Source of the DNA: Sinohyriopsis cumingii
Lineage: Eukaryota > Mollusca > Bivalvia > Unionida > Unionidae
Direction of reading: 5' to 3'
Length of the DNA stretch: 64,000 bases
Assembly (NCBI GenBank): GCA_028554795.2
Contig: CM068827.1
Span: forward strand, 140,305,751 to 140,369,750
Below, piece after piece: positions 1 to 11,423 of the stretch. Below the pieces are notes generated by a model. The model saw nothing but the letters and a program-made list of their open reading frames with translations. It was not told the DNA's origin and ran no database searches. Each line of letters opens with the position of its first letter. Within the stretch, counting starts at the first letter, position 1. Position numbers and translations under genes: made by a program.

Positions 1-1492
1 AGGCTAACTGATTTGTTGGACAAGGCTACTGACTAACACGTTTTACTGTAATTATTTTGATTATTTCTCTGCCATTTGATCAGGTATCTGTACATATAAA
101 ACACATCAGCAGATACTGTTATCATAGTTAATAATGACCATATGACAAAATCCAAATGCAATAATTGTAAACATTCTAAACATGTTATAACTACATTTCT
201 TCCAGTTTCTTTACCATCCACGCAATGTGTAGGTACAAAAACTGACTAGTTCAGCAGTATGCTTACAAAATACTGAAGACACTTGCTTAACAAAATGTAC
301 AAATAAGTTATAACTATCATCACACAAGGAATCCCATATTGAGAGACATACTTACATATATACACTATTTCAACAGACTTCCTGTACAAACAAGACAGTT
401 CTACACATATACACATTAGGCATCAATTGCAATTTCATTATAAATTCTGCACCTTCTAAATAGCTACAGACCTATACACTTTTCAGATAATATAAACCAG
501 CAATGTACATAAAATGTACAAACAACACAATAATCAAAGTACTGCAGGTACTGACTGCTTGAAGTTGGAAGCAATGCTAATTTACCTATGATTAGTTGGA
601 AGAGCGCGACTCCTGAGGTATTTCTATTCCATTGTTTTTAACTGACAGACTGCTCAAAATAACCATCCTCGTAATAATTTAAATTTTCTTTTCTTTACAA
701 GTCACTAGGCAATACATGTATTAACATTTCAACATTATTAGGTCAATTGCTACACTGATGCTCGATTTATGACAGATGTGTTCCAGCGGTAATAGCATAA
801 ATCAAAAGTAATTTTTCTCATAGGATACTTGTAAGTTAAGGAAGTTCTTAGGCAAACTATACAGAGCTTTCAAGTAATAATTATTTATGCATAATTTTTC
901 AAACAAATAATAATTCAATGCTGTGTGCGAGTCTAAGCACATGGTACCAGCAACGGCATAAAAACGAGTACAGTGGCACAAATTGAATGTTAGATCTTCA
1001 TTATAATTGGCATTAAAATAAAAGTGGTATATAGTGAGCATCACCTGGATAGCAATTTCCATTTTAAAGCAATTTTATTCTACTATTGTTGCAAGCCAAG
1101 ACTACTTGTGGAATACTATCCAAGGATGATTACTACGAGGTCCAATCATTTATCTAAATCTGAATTGTCTCCCTTGCCATATAAACCCATGACCAAAATG
1201 GCCAATGGATCTATATTTTGTTAGTGCTTTCTCAAGACCATACAGTTTGTTTACAGTCATTAGTAATACATACTATATTTGATAAAAAAAAATAGAAACT
1301 ATGTCATGGGTGTGAAGGAAATGAAATATCTCTAAGCCAAATATTTATCATAACACTTCTGATGATATTGTCAATGTGGATGAAAGATAATATCATTGAT
1401 TTCATCAGCCTGTATTGACCTATTATTGCACAAAAGGATCACAATATGTAACACATAAAAACACACAAGTGCATGCATGCAAATTAATGGCA

Positions 1493-1550
<58 letters not shown>

Positions 1551-2941
1551 TAATGGTGCTATTCTTGAATTATTTGAGTAGCTGAATGACATGAGTATAC
1601 ATTTAATGAAATACAATGGAGGTTTATCATTTACTAAAATTGCTCAAGTTGTGTGTTATGATCTGACAAGTATCATTTTCAGCATATACAAATATTTACC
1701 ATTTACTGCACTAAAATATCTCTGTAAATTCTTCATGTTTTTTTATTTGGGAGGAACTAGGAATTGTCTTCACCAAGTTTGCAAGAAAAGTGTCCAAGGC
1801 TTCCATTTGAATTAAAGGCCTAGGGTTAGATTTCAAAGAAACCTTTTCATAAAAATATAATCATTTTGTACAAAAGAACAAAGTATGGAAATATGGACTG
1901 ACATAGCAACAAAGACATTGGTACACATACGAATGCAGCATTCATCATCACAAAATAAACCAATGCTTCTACGTTTTAATGGAAATAAAAAAGATGACGG
2001 GGAAAAAATACAATTCAGAATAGAGTCTAAATAAACGTGAAAATTTTCGGTTATCTTTTAAAATCCTAAGTTCTGGTAAAACTGAAAACAATTGTGATTC
2101 AAAAGTGCCAAAAAACTGTACATGGAAAATGATACTTAAATTAACTGTGATACAAGTAATTTATTCAATCACAAGTCCAACTGCAGATAATATGACGGAC
2201 ACTTTCTGCAATGACAAACACAAGGCAGTGAGTGACAAGGCTTGTAACCATGATAAAAAAATCAAATTAAGAAAATATCATAAGAATCAGCTGCAAAGAT
2301 CATTTTCTGATGAAGAGATCAATTCAAAATCTGAAACAACAAACTGACATAAAAAAGTTTCATTATTATAATTTTAAAGCTTCTGAGTATTTAGAATTCT
2401 TTCATTTTAAAACTAAAACAAAGATCAAAGTATTCAGAATACAGATGACTCGGAGTTTTCAAATAATCCTATATTAAACAGTATCCAAGGGATGAGTACA
2501 CCTTGCAATATTGATTAAAAAAATCATACTCTTGTTTTTTATAATAATGACATGCAAATACCAATATCCCTCCAAATACATATAATCTAAGTTGTGAATA
2601 TTTTAGGTCTTTTCATCATCTTGATCTCTCAAGAAAATAAACACAAATAAAATATTGTCAAAAAGTATTTGATTCTGTAAAGTCTGAAGTGCGACACAAG
2701 CCGGCCAACTACCTCAAGGGAGGTAATCATTATGATTACTTTCTTCCACTCAGTATATATTGAATAATACCCCTTTATGCATCATTTTTAGCCTGAGCTA
2801 AATATACTGGTAGACATTTCCTTCTTATTAGAAACATGAACTAGTAATTGATAGTAGGTAATATGACTAAGGACTTTGAGATGAAATCCTTCCAAGTCAA
2901 AAAGATAGTCTTGAATATTATCTTGCATTACACAGCTTGTG
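1..2941 (-). other. prickle 3' UTR and downstream sequence
   Basis: No coding similarity was recognised on either strand. The part next to the stop codon must be the 3' UTR of prickle, read leftwards. The first AATAAA-type signal on the minus strand that I noticed is at 2160-2165 (tttatt on the plus strand), which would give a 3' UTR of about 780 nt, but other weak signals exist and the true end cannot be fixed. Apart from the (AC)n tract the sequence is AT-rich and featureless. Confidence 0.5.
1495..1549. repeat. (AC)n microsatellite
   Basis: About 27 uninterrupted AC units. It is bounded by near-identical 12-bp direct repeats, attaatggcact before and attaatggtgct after. They may be a slippage remnant or the target duplication of a CA-tailed insertion. 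Confidence 0.95.
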
Positions 2942-4381
2942 TTAAGACAAAATACAATTTTTACTCTTATTTTTGTGTCGACCTGACCTTCCTGACCTTT
3001 GACCTAATGTTGCACTTTGACCTTTACTACGGTTCAAGTCATCCACATAGGAAATTCTTGGTTGAGGTGGCTGACGAGGTGTATCGTAGTAGTAACAATA
3101 ATCATCGTCTGAATCGCTTGAGCTAGAACATGTACTGCAGTGATCATCATCATCTCGATAAGCATGCCTACCTAGACCATTGTCATCAACAGAATATTCT
3201 CGTATGTTTTGATTTTCACCTTTTGAAGTCTGTCTCCTGTCAGAATTGTGCCGATTAAGAGCACTCCCAGGTCGCCCCTCAAAGCTTCTACTACGAGGGT
3301 AATGATTTGTGTTTAAACTACTTCTTCCTGTTGGAGGTCGTGAGATTGGGTTCATCTTTTCTTCATCTGGTACTGGGAGGTTATTAAGATCCTGAGTTGG
3401 AGAGTTACTATTACTTGTGTACCTGAGTTCTGGAAAAGATCGTGCACTGGGATAATTCTGACTGCTTCCAACAGATTGCTGATGATGATAAGGTCGTAAA
3501 AGACTGGTGGGAAGCTCAGGGTGATAATACGTCATGGCTTGCCCATCCTTCAAATTGAAATGCACACCAAGATTTCGCTCCGAGCCAGACTGACTTCTGC
3601 TATGACTACGACTTCGACTATTTGAACTTGAATTGGTACTTTTGTCTGAACCAGAACCAGTCTGCTGATCTTTCGACAAATCTGGCATTGACAGCTGTGA
3701 CAATCTTTTCTTTTTGGCATCATGAGTTGGTTTGGGCAAAGCATCTATCAATCCATCCACATTAATTTCATATCCAGAAATATTATGTGGCATCCCAGAA
3801 TTGCCTGGTGCTTCATACATTCCTGGTGCATACACTTCACTATTACTACTTGTGGCATATCCAAGGTCCTTATCAGAAGATGGGCAGCTTTCTGTAATTG
3901 TATATTGCTGACGTAAGGCTTCCTGTAACCCTGTGACACTACTTTCATGCATTGCATGGCTCACCGGTGAACCCAAACGAATATTATTAATATCCTCCAT
4001 ATAATCTTCCGGTCGACGCGGTGTTTGGGTCGGAATTGACCCTGCACGGCTGCATGCTGCAGAACAGTATATGACACCATGTTTTGGAAGAAACGGCTGT
4101 CCTAACAATGTCTTTTGGCAAGTGTGACATTTAAAACAACGTTCTGTTGCATGCCAATGTTGCCCATCATGGGTCATCTGTCCCTGGTCAACTCCAATGT
4201 GTTCACCACAGGTATCACAAAATTCTGAAAACATTCGCTCAAAACACACACAGCAGTATGGCCGTCCTTCCCGCATTATGTATCTCTGTCCTCCCAACTG
4301 AGTATCACATTCAAAGCATGAAAAATGTTTCATGTGCCAACTTCGACCTTCAGCCTCTGTACACTCATCGGCAAAAATTAT
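2942..4381 (-). CDS. prickle: prickle, last coding exon (LIM2 second part, LIM3, C-terminal tail with CaaX)
   Basis: This exon encodes 479 residues and the TAA stop. It opens after a ctcttgtag acceptor with [20 protein letters not shown], completing LIM2, whose first Cys pair (CAAC) ends the previous exon. LIM3 follows ([20 protein letters not shown], then [10 protein letters not shown]). The remaining roughly 370 residues are Ser/Asn-rich and low in complexity. They carry two signatures shared with vertebrate PRICKLE2: a SMPDLSKD motif and, near the end, [14 protein letters not shown] followed by a basic stretch and [12 protein letters not shown] is a CaaX box, the prenylation signal known in Prickle proteins. 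Prickle is a cytoplasmic, membrane-recruited core protein of planar cell polarity; in the family it acts with Van Gogh/Vangl against Frizzled-Dishevelled. The visible protein (691 residues) is already near the 830-845 of vertebrate PRICKLE1/2, with a shorter tail. The ORF and both ends of the LIM region are intact. Orthology to one particular vertebrate paralogue is not implied. Confidence 0.96.
   Translation of the reverse strand: MIFADECTEAEGRSWHMKHFSCFECDTQLGGQRYIMREGRPYCCVCFERMFSEFCDTCGEHIGVDQGQMTHDGQHWHATERCFKCHTCQKTLLGQPFLPKHGVIYCSAACSRAGSIPTQTPRRPEDYMEDINNIRLGSPVSHAMHESSVTGLQEALRQQYTITESCPSSDKDLGYATSSNSEVYAPGMYEAPGNSGMPHNISGYEINVDGLIDALPKPTHDAKKKRLSQLSMPDLSKDQQTGSGSDKSTNSSSNSRSRSHSRSQSGSERNLGVHFNLKDGQAMTYYHPELPTSLLRPYHHQQSVGSSQNYPSARSFPELRYTSNSNSPTQDLNNLPVPDEEKMNPISRPPTGRSSLNTNHYPRSRSFEGRPGSALNRHNSDRRQTSKGENQNIREYSVDDNGLGRHAYRDDDDHCSTCSSSSDSDDDYCYYYDTPRQPPQPRISYVDDLNRSKGQSATLGQRSGRSGRHKNKSKNCILS
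2984..3023 (-). promoter_or_regulatory. Cluster of four AGGTCA half-sites within prickle coding sequence
   Basis: On the minus strand AGGTCA occurs at 2984-2989, 2993-2998, 3000-3005 and 3018-3023. The middle pair is a perfect DR1 (one-base spacer), the layout bound by RXR/HNF4-type nuclear receptors. It lies in the codons for GQ and R/S/G near the C-terminus. Function is not shown by the sequence; coincidence with codon use is the simplest explanation. Confidence 0.2.
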
Positions 4382-6394
4382 CTACAAGAGACATAAATAA
4401 GATTTTAGCAAATATTCAATATCTGATATTTTCAAAGTTTCAATATTTTACTCTTAGTATACGGGCTACATGGGTAAGATTACGGACTATTTGTTGGAAA
4501 CCTTAATTCCAATGTGAGCCAAGATGTTCAATAGAACTAAAACCATAAATTAACTTTGTCTTAAACAAGAGTTCTGGTAAACACTTTGTCGCACCTACAT
4601 GAACATCCATATTCCTGCCAGTATAATTACTGTATCTAACTTTCATAAACTTTCACAAAATCCCTGAACATTGTCGAGTTTAATTTATCAGCTGGTGAAA
4701 TATACACCACAGGACATGCATATCTGCATACAAACGTTAGACCTATAGGAATATTATCCTGGATTTTCAGTTGAATTCAGCCACTGATGCTGAAAATATG
4801 TGAACTTTAAATATTATTTTACAAATAACTTTAACAATGTGTGCAACAATGAAACATGCTTTTTGCCAAAGCAGGTGAGACAAGCAATACAGAAGTTCCA
4901 TGAAAATTAGCACTGAAATTTTAGAAGCTACGTGACTTTCACAAACTTGAACAATAAACTGTAACACTATTCACAGTCAAGAAGCAAGGTCTATGCTTAA
5001 TCAGGCTAGACAAGCAAGAAAGGAACGCCTTGCAAATAAAAATGTGAACTGTAGACGCCTAGTAATGTTAACCTAAAGTTTCAGTTGATCTTCAAAAAAT
5101 TTAATGAAAACTTGAACACTGTTCACCATGATGCTTATGCAGGTGAGACAGGCAGACTGGAACTGTATTATGGCATAAACTTTCAACCTATAATGCCTGC
5201 TTTGAGGTGAATGCAGCCACTGTTTCAAAGGACATGTGACTATTGTAGTGGCTACTTGGAAAACCTTTACACACCTTGAGACAAGCAAGACCAGAACACC
5301 CAGCATATCAGGACATGAACTTTCAACCTATAGCGATATCAAATTGAAAAACAGTATCTCACGATGCTTACACAGGTGCAACCCCCACAAAAAAAAAATA
5401 ACAATTTAAAAGAGTTCAATCAGGTTCAACTGTTAATCATTAGATATTACCTGCCTAATATTGAGTCATTCAATTATTTTTGAAGATTACACAACAATTT
5501 TTATTTTCTCCAGGTCAATTTTTTGCCTTTAAGAATTTGCAATGAAAAATGAGCTGACTCATGTTATCTCTTCTCATACAAGCAATCTGATCTGTTCAGT
5601 TAAACTTATGAGCAAAAAAAAAACATTGTATAATGTTACACAAAACAGCTAAGTACATTTTAGCATAATTTTGATTTTCTGAGAAAAATGTTTTTTAATT
5701 TTAAAAAAAAAACTGATTTGTAATAAATTTGGCACCAGAAAAACTGTTTTTGCAAGAAAGGGAAAGATAACTGATCATAATATAAAATATTTAAATGAGG
5801 TTACTTTCCCCTTTTTTTTATTTCTGTGTGCATTCTTTGCAAAGACCTAATTTGTCTTTGTTACAAACTTGTATAAAACTTTCCTTTCTCTTTTGATGTA
5901 AATGGATGGGGGGGGGAATGGAATGATTTAATGTTCATGTTTTGCTTTGCAGACTTTTTCTTTTAAATAAAGACAATTTAATCGGATTTTCAGAACAGTT
6001 TAATATGGTGAAAAGTCAAAAATATTTATGATGCTAAAACATAAATGAAATAAGAAAATAAAAACAAATTCAGAAAAAGAAAAAAAAAATATTCTTGCAG
6101 TCTGTGTTGAACCTTCTAAACCAAGCCCATGAACCCCACCCCAAAGAAATTGATCCTAAAGGCACATTTTCATTCACACAGTAAATATAAGGAAATGTAC
6201 AATGTTACATATAACAAAATACAAGATGCTCATGCACCCCTTGTATTTTTTTTTCTTGTTAGGAGGAACAAAACAAAAATAATCATGGAAAACAACTTAC
6301 TCACACTGAAATGTCCACTTAATTGATAACGCTATCAATGGGTAAATTTGGTGAATGGAAGTCAATTATGAATGTGCAATAAATGTTTTTGTAC
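4382..6394 (-). other. prickle intron between LIM1 and last exon
   Basis: 2013-bp intron with a gtacaa donor and a ctcttgtag acceptor, phase 0. It holds a degenerate tandem array (4690-5390) and is otherwise AT-rich with homopolymer A and T runs. No other feature is seen from 5391 to 6394. Confidence 0.9.
4690..5390. repeat. Degenerate tandem array, period about 135 bp
   Basis: The landmark gagacaagcaa/gagacaggcag recurs near 4876, 5008, 5145 and 5280, at about 133-136 bp spacing. It is accompanied by recurring gaat(t/g)cagccactg and acatgtgac blocks. Units are strongly diverged, so the array is old. It lies in an intron of prickle. Confidence 0.65.
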
Positions 6395-6598
6395 CTCATC
6401 ACAAGCGGCACAGCGAGGCTTGATAAGTTCCGCATGATGACGGCCACAGTGAAGATGGCTATCTTTGTGAAAATAGATCAGATCCACCAGAAGTTCATCA
6501 CACGTTGTACACGTGAAGCATGCAGGGTGCCAACATTTGTCATGACCCATCCGCGATGCAAATACTGCCATCTCCCCTCCTGGAATCACCTTCTGACA
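6395..6598 (-). CDS. prickle: prickle, internal coding exon (LIM1)
   Basis: The exon is 204 nt (68 codons), phase 0 at both ends. It starts after a ttcttttcag acceptor with [20 protein letters not shown] and ends at GAG before a gtacaa donor. It carries most of LIM1: the second Cys of the first pair, then [12 protein letters not shown], the ELLVDLIYF core and CGRHHAE. It finishes with KPRCAACDE, the first zinc ligands of LIM2. In Prickle the three tandem LIM domains bind partner proteins, and PET plus LIM is the diagnostic combination. The sequence closely matches the vertebrate PRICKLE2 LIM1 as remembered (ELLVDLIYF and CGRHHAE are shared). No missing ligand is seen. The introns on both sides interrupt LIM domains, so the exon borders do not follow the domain borders. 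Confidence 0.95.
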
Positions 6599-6852
6599 CT
6601 GAAAAGAACAAAACAATTTATTTCTATAATTACATGTATTTTGCCAATCTGAATGTTGCTTATTTAAGTATTTGGTGTGTCTGGGCCTTCTGAATGAGGA
6701 CACTCCTCTTAAGATGGAACTCTGTACAACACACAAGTAACTTTTTTTTAAACAATTTAATCCAGCTAATGAAAGACAAATCCACAGACAAGGCCATATT
6801 TTTCATAAAATGCAGATATCCTTGCAAGAGAGGGAACTCCTGTTTCTGTCGC

Positions 6853-6951
<99 letters not shown>

Positions 6952-7249
6952 ACTTTCTGTGATTTCTATGGAGTTCTAAAATGGATATATTGTCAAAAAT
7001 TTTGTGTTGATATCTTCAAATACTTTTATTATGGAAGAATTCAGTTTCACAATAAATTATTATCAAACAAGAACTTTGCTCATGAAAAATTAATGCACAC
7101 ATATACACATTTACACAGTGAAATGTTAATTAGAATGACTAACTTTAAATGCAACTGTTTTACTTAAGAACTAAATGCACTATTAATTCTGTCTCAAACA
7201 ACATGATGAACAATACATTATCATCAACAAAAATAGATATTTGCATTAC
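6599..7249 (-). other. prickle intron between PET and LIM1 exons
   Basis: 651-bp intron, phase 0, gtaatg donor and ttcttttcag acceptor. Its main content is a compound TA/GA microsatellite; nothing else is recognised. Confidence 0.93.
6856..6948. repeat. Compound (TA)n(GA)n microsatellite
   Basis: About 27 TA units (6856-6910) pass directly into about 19 GA units (6911-6948). The tract lies about 250 bp from the LIM1 exon acceptor. The open frames across it (poly-YI, poly-RE, poly-LS) are artefacts of the repeat. Confidence 0.97.
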
Positions 7250-7501
7250 CTTGTGGCATATGCTCCCTTGCAAAGTAAGTGGGAGTGGCCTCACACTTCC
7301 CCGCCCCAAAGCCTCTCTCTTTCGTTGTGCACTAAACATGCGTAGTTCATGTTTCTCCTCTTCACAGAGACTGTTACAGTAACGCACCTCATTATCATGG
7401 GGAGGCAACTGCTGCAGAAGCTGTCGTACACGGTGCTTCTCTCCAATGCTATTCAAATAAGGCACCTTATCTTCAGGGAGACATCGGAAATACTGGTGTA
7501 C
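7250..7501 (-). CDS. prickle: prickle, internal coding exon (second half of PET domain)
   Basis: The exon is 252 nt (84 codons), phase 0 at both ends. It follows a caattccag acceptor and ends CAC AAG before a gtaatg donor. It reads [20 protein letters not shown], then [19 protein letters not shown], and ends [21 protein letters not shown]. This is the canonical PET domain body of Prickle ([12 protein letters not shown] is nearly invariant) followed by the first Cys pair of LIM1. PET is found in Prickle, Espinas, Testin and related proteins; in Prickle it contributes to membrane association and regulation of the LIM domains. The exon lies 651 bp from the LIM1 exon but 48.9 kb downstream of the exon that begins the same domain. 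It is intact, with no in-frame stop. Confidence 0.95.
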
Positions 7502-9739
7502 CTGGAATTGCAAAGAAGTGTATTAAAAGAACAGCAACATTGAGAAACAAATTTCACAACTGTAAGAAAGCTTATGAATTGCTAGCCAAAGGACATCAAT
7601 TTGCTTCATTCCACTTATTTTTTGACCTGTCAGGTAATAAATATGGTGACTTCAAAGATGTCTGCATAACTGGACACAAAACAACTTGTGACAAGCTAAA
7701 GTTTGAGAAACTTGTGTATACATAGCATATGCTGTTGTTGACAGAGACTGATTTGAATATATTCACAAATATCTTATGTAAATGTTACAACCAATCTGAT
7801 CGGTTGTCTTTCTTCCAGCTGCATCCAATTAGAAAGTGATAAATAATCTTTAGTCTACAAATAATATACCATGGTCAATCTGGACTGAAGTACAAGACTG
7901 GAATCCCATGTCAGCATTAGTACTTAAGAGTCTTTTCAATATCTTGATTAAGAACAGTTGGTAATAAATTTAAAATGTTTTACCATCTTTTCACTGCTGC
8001 CAAGATCTCAAAGTTCACTGATGAGAATCAGAAATGGATGCAAATCAGAAATAACTATGCTCCAAGTAAAACAATACCACAATATAGCACATCTACAATG
8101 ACTGCACAAATCCAATTATAGTGCTCATCTTTATTCAAAACTTTTCACCCAAGAAGTTGGCACTGTGCATTAAAAACAGGAGAATCTTTTTCTAAAAACA
8201 ATTTCCAACCTGTCTTTCAACAACCAGTAAAGATTTCAAGGTTGTCTGATATTCATCAAAAATGGCTGCAAACAACAAATAATTTTCAGCTCGATGAATA
8301 CCAAAATTAGTGCAAACATGGTTTCTGAATGGCCAATAGACCACATTTTTCAAAATATATTTTAATGTAAATAAACAATAGTTCAATGAAACAGATGATT
8401 GTTTAAATCAGTTCAAATGCAAGGCTTTCACAAAGTATGGTCAAGGAACTTGCTCTGGATCAAACCCTTTTTTTCTTATAGCCACCTTGGCCTCCAATTA
8501 CAAAGTCAACATGCCAACTTTCTTACCTTAGGCTGTCCAAGGTGTGCTAAAGATGCATAGTGAAGAAAAAGGATCTTATGCAAATATAATTTGTCCTTTA
8601 ATCAGTGACTTTGACTTCTGGCCCCTAAATCAATAGACTTTTTCTTTACCTCCATGTACAATCCATTGATAAAGTTTGGGAAAGATAGATGGTCTAAAAC
8701 AAAAGTTTTTGTGCAGACAGAGAAAAGATAACAGATGGATGTACAGACAACATAACATAATGTATCTCTGCGTTTTGGTGGGAATATTTAATATCTAATT
8801 AAACCATTACTTCTACATGGGCTTGGATAGTACCTACTCAGCCAGTAGTGTGCTGCATACAAGAAAGTGTATTGGATAGTACCTACTTCAGCATTTATTG
8901 TGCTGAAAACAAGAGTGTGCAGCTTTAGTTACCATGCACATTATGCATGGTAAGATCGATTATTACGTTTCTAACTCTAAAACATTGCCTGTGCATTATC
9001 TACAGTCACTGCATTTTACTAAATCTGTTGCATGTAGCAGCAGCATTTATCATTTGTTACACATACACACAACAAAAATCTGAAGTGCAAAAAAACATCA
9101 TTTTAGTGACAGCTGAAAAAGAAAGATCATTTAGGAAAATCTAACTAGCTGACAGGTGTGCTAATTACACTGTGAAAATGTGGCAAATTTCAATAATAGA
9201 ATACGTTTTACCCCTATATTATTACACCAGAATTATAAGATAAGATTTCCAACTGGACTGGCACTGACAAGGTACAGTATAACACTCATTACTGTTTTAA
9301 TGCCAGAACCTGTCAACAGAGGCAAATTTCACTGGCATGTCCAGACCATTGTAAAGCCATTAGCTAGCCAATCAACTGCACCTGAAATAGCACAATTTCT
9401 AGGTTTTCTTGCAATTTTTATTCTCCTTTCCCATTTCAAGCTGTCAACTATACAACAAACATGTCCTGACTAAATTCTGCTTCAACAAATGCCTGACACA
9501 ACTGACAAGTTGGCCAATTAAGCTCAAGCATGGACAATTAGCAAGGTGATAGACTGTATTATATACAACTCAAAGCAATAGTTTCAGTTCCAAATCATCT
9601 GATGCCTCCATTGCCTACAGTTATATTTACAAAAAGAAACCAGAAAGGAATAAAAAAAAGCATCAATTTTTTATGAAGTCTATCAAGAACAATGATCTAC
9701 AACTTGCAGAATTCATAAAATTTAGACAAGGTGACATTC
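7502..9739. other. Intron sequence, largely featureless
   Basis: Start of the 48.9-kb intron that splits PET. It contains a short two-copy duplication (ggatagtacctact at 8825 and 8874, period 49) and, at about 8590-8760, a single degenerate block of the gacttctggcccctaaatca type seen as tandem units elsewhere in the window. No coding exon is recognised. Confidence 0.6.
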
Positions 9740-9944
9740 TTCTAACTTACAAGTCCAACTGCGAAGTGCACAGACCCAGATCTGCTTTCACATTATGTGG
9801 CAGCAGATCTGGGTCTGAGCAGTTTGTAAAGAGCAATCACTAGAACAAACAACACAGACCCTGATTTGCTGGTGCACTATGCTAAAGCAAGTTAGGTTCT
9901 TTGTTGTTTGAAGTTTGACTTGTCTTGTAATGGAGTATATAATG
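9740..9944 (-). mobile_element. Double-hairpin MITE, copy 1
   Basis: Order on the plus strand: terminal repeat (cttacaagtccaactgc), hairpin B (cagacccagatctgc...gcagatctgggtctg), linker, hairpin A (acagaccctgatttgc...gtt), terminal repeat (gtttgacttgtcttgtaa, gagtatata). Reverse orientation relative to the copy at 15130. No coding capacity. Confidence 0.8.
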
Positions 9945-10256
9945 GCATGTTGGTTGTATAGCAAACTGAGGAAATGATATGTCATTCAAGAACTGAAACC
10001 ATTATTTTCTTTCACATTTTCTTCTTCAATATTTTTATTTTTACCTTGTCTTCTTCAGTATAAGATTAGAAAAAAATGTCACTTCATTTATATCCAGTCT
10101 CGACCCAAAATCAATGTACTGTGATGTGCTAGGATAAAATGTGATGCCATATTGCATACTTCATCTGATGATCATATCACATAAATCTGTTCTGTAAATG
10201 TTGATTTTACAGACCACCTTAATGCAAGAAAATATTCAATATGCTGAGACTGTGTG

Positions 10257-10808
10257 GCATGTAGGATGAAGGTTCTTTTTTACGATTTAGCCAAAACATG
10301 TTCTAGTAGTAGGCATGTAGGATGAAGGTTCTTTTTCACGATTTAGCCAAAACATGTTCTAGTAGTAGGCATGTAGGATGAAGGTTCTTTGTACGATGTA
10401 GCCAAAACATGTTCTAGTAGTAGGCATGTAGGATGAAGGTTCTTTGTATGATGTAGCCAAAACATGTTCTAGTAGTAGGCATGTAGGATCACGGTTCTTT
10501 GTACGATGTAGCCAAAACATATTCTAGTAGTAGGCATGTAGGATCAAGGTTCTTTGTATGATGTAGCCAAAACATGTTCTAGTAGTAGGCATGTAGGATC
10601 ACGGTTCTTTGTATGATGTAGCCAAAACATGTTCTAGTAGTAGGCATGTAGGATCAAGATTCTTTGTACGATGTAGCCAAAACATGTTCTAGTAGTAGGC
10701 ATGTAGGATCAAGGTTCTTTGTACGATGTAGCCAAAACATGTTCTAGTAGTAGGCATGTAGGATCAAGGTTCTTTGTACGATGTAGCCAAAACATGTTCT
10801 AGTAGTAG
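10257..10808. repeat. Minisatellite, 55/56-bp unit, 10 copies
   Basis: Each unit starts gcatgtaggat and ends gttctagtagtag. Units start at 10257, 10313, 10369 and then about every 55 bp to 10754. The first two or three units are 56 bp with acgatttagcc; the later ones are 55 bp with acgatgtagcc or atgatgtagcc, so the array has a directional variant gradient. Copies are otherwise nearly identical. Confidence 0.97.
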
Positions 10809-11210
10809 GCAACCATCAAAGTGAATGAAAGAACCATATGGCTATTGACCTCAAAGTTTGCCAAAAAAACTGCTTTATAATTGAGTTTTACCACAGTAAA
10901 ACACAGGTCACTGCTAGTAATATATTATGCAGAAAAACATATAAACCCATAACAATGATCCAAATATATCTGCAACCTTTACAGCAATCATTAACCTGAC
11001 TGACTGAGAAAAAGGTTTTTCTGTATTTTCATCATTTTTTATGCTGCAACACAAACCTAATAGATAGTGGCAGGTTTATTTTTATGTTCTCCATCAGACA
11101 AAAATAAATTGCCATATTGACTGTATATAACTTGCTTCAAAAGATAATTGCCTTTATGTACTAGTAAACTCTGATAGTGGAAATATATGATTAATGAACC
11201 CAAAATAAAG

Positions 11211-11423
11211 TACCATATATGCTTGCTTACAAGTCAAACTGCTAACAACAAAGATCCTGATCTGCCATTGCATAATGCACCTGAAGATCAGGGTCTATCT
11301 TGTTTTGCTTTTTTCAACTGATTACTCCCAACAAACTGCAGAAACCCAGATCTGCCAGCACAATATGCACCAGCAGATCTGAGTCTGTGCAGTCTGCAGT
11401 TAACATATTACAGAGTATATAAA
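11211..11423 (+). mobile_element. Double-hairpin MITE, copy 2
   Basis: Starts taccatatatgcttgcttac and ends gagtatata. Hairpin A (aagatcctgatctgcc...gaagatcagggtct), linker with tgattactcccaaca, then hairpin B (agaaacccagatctgcc...agcagatctgagtctgtgc). Both hairpins are still recognisable. Confidence 0.82.

Noticed and set aside
1371-1616. Open frame with poly-CV
   Set aside because: Translation of the (AC)n repeat.
2160-2165. Definite polyadenylation site of prickle
   Set aside because: The AATAAA signal is present on the minus strand, but the region is AT-rich and other signals occur; it cannot be fixed without transcripts.
2848-4506. Plus-strand open frames opposite the prickle last exon
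   Set aside because: Shadows of the minus-strand coding exon; no domain.
6694-7167. 157-codon plus-strand and 97-codon minus-strand open frames
   Set aside because: Produced by the TA/GA microsatellite.
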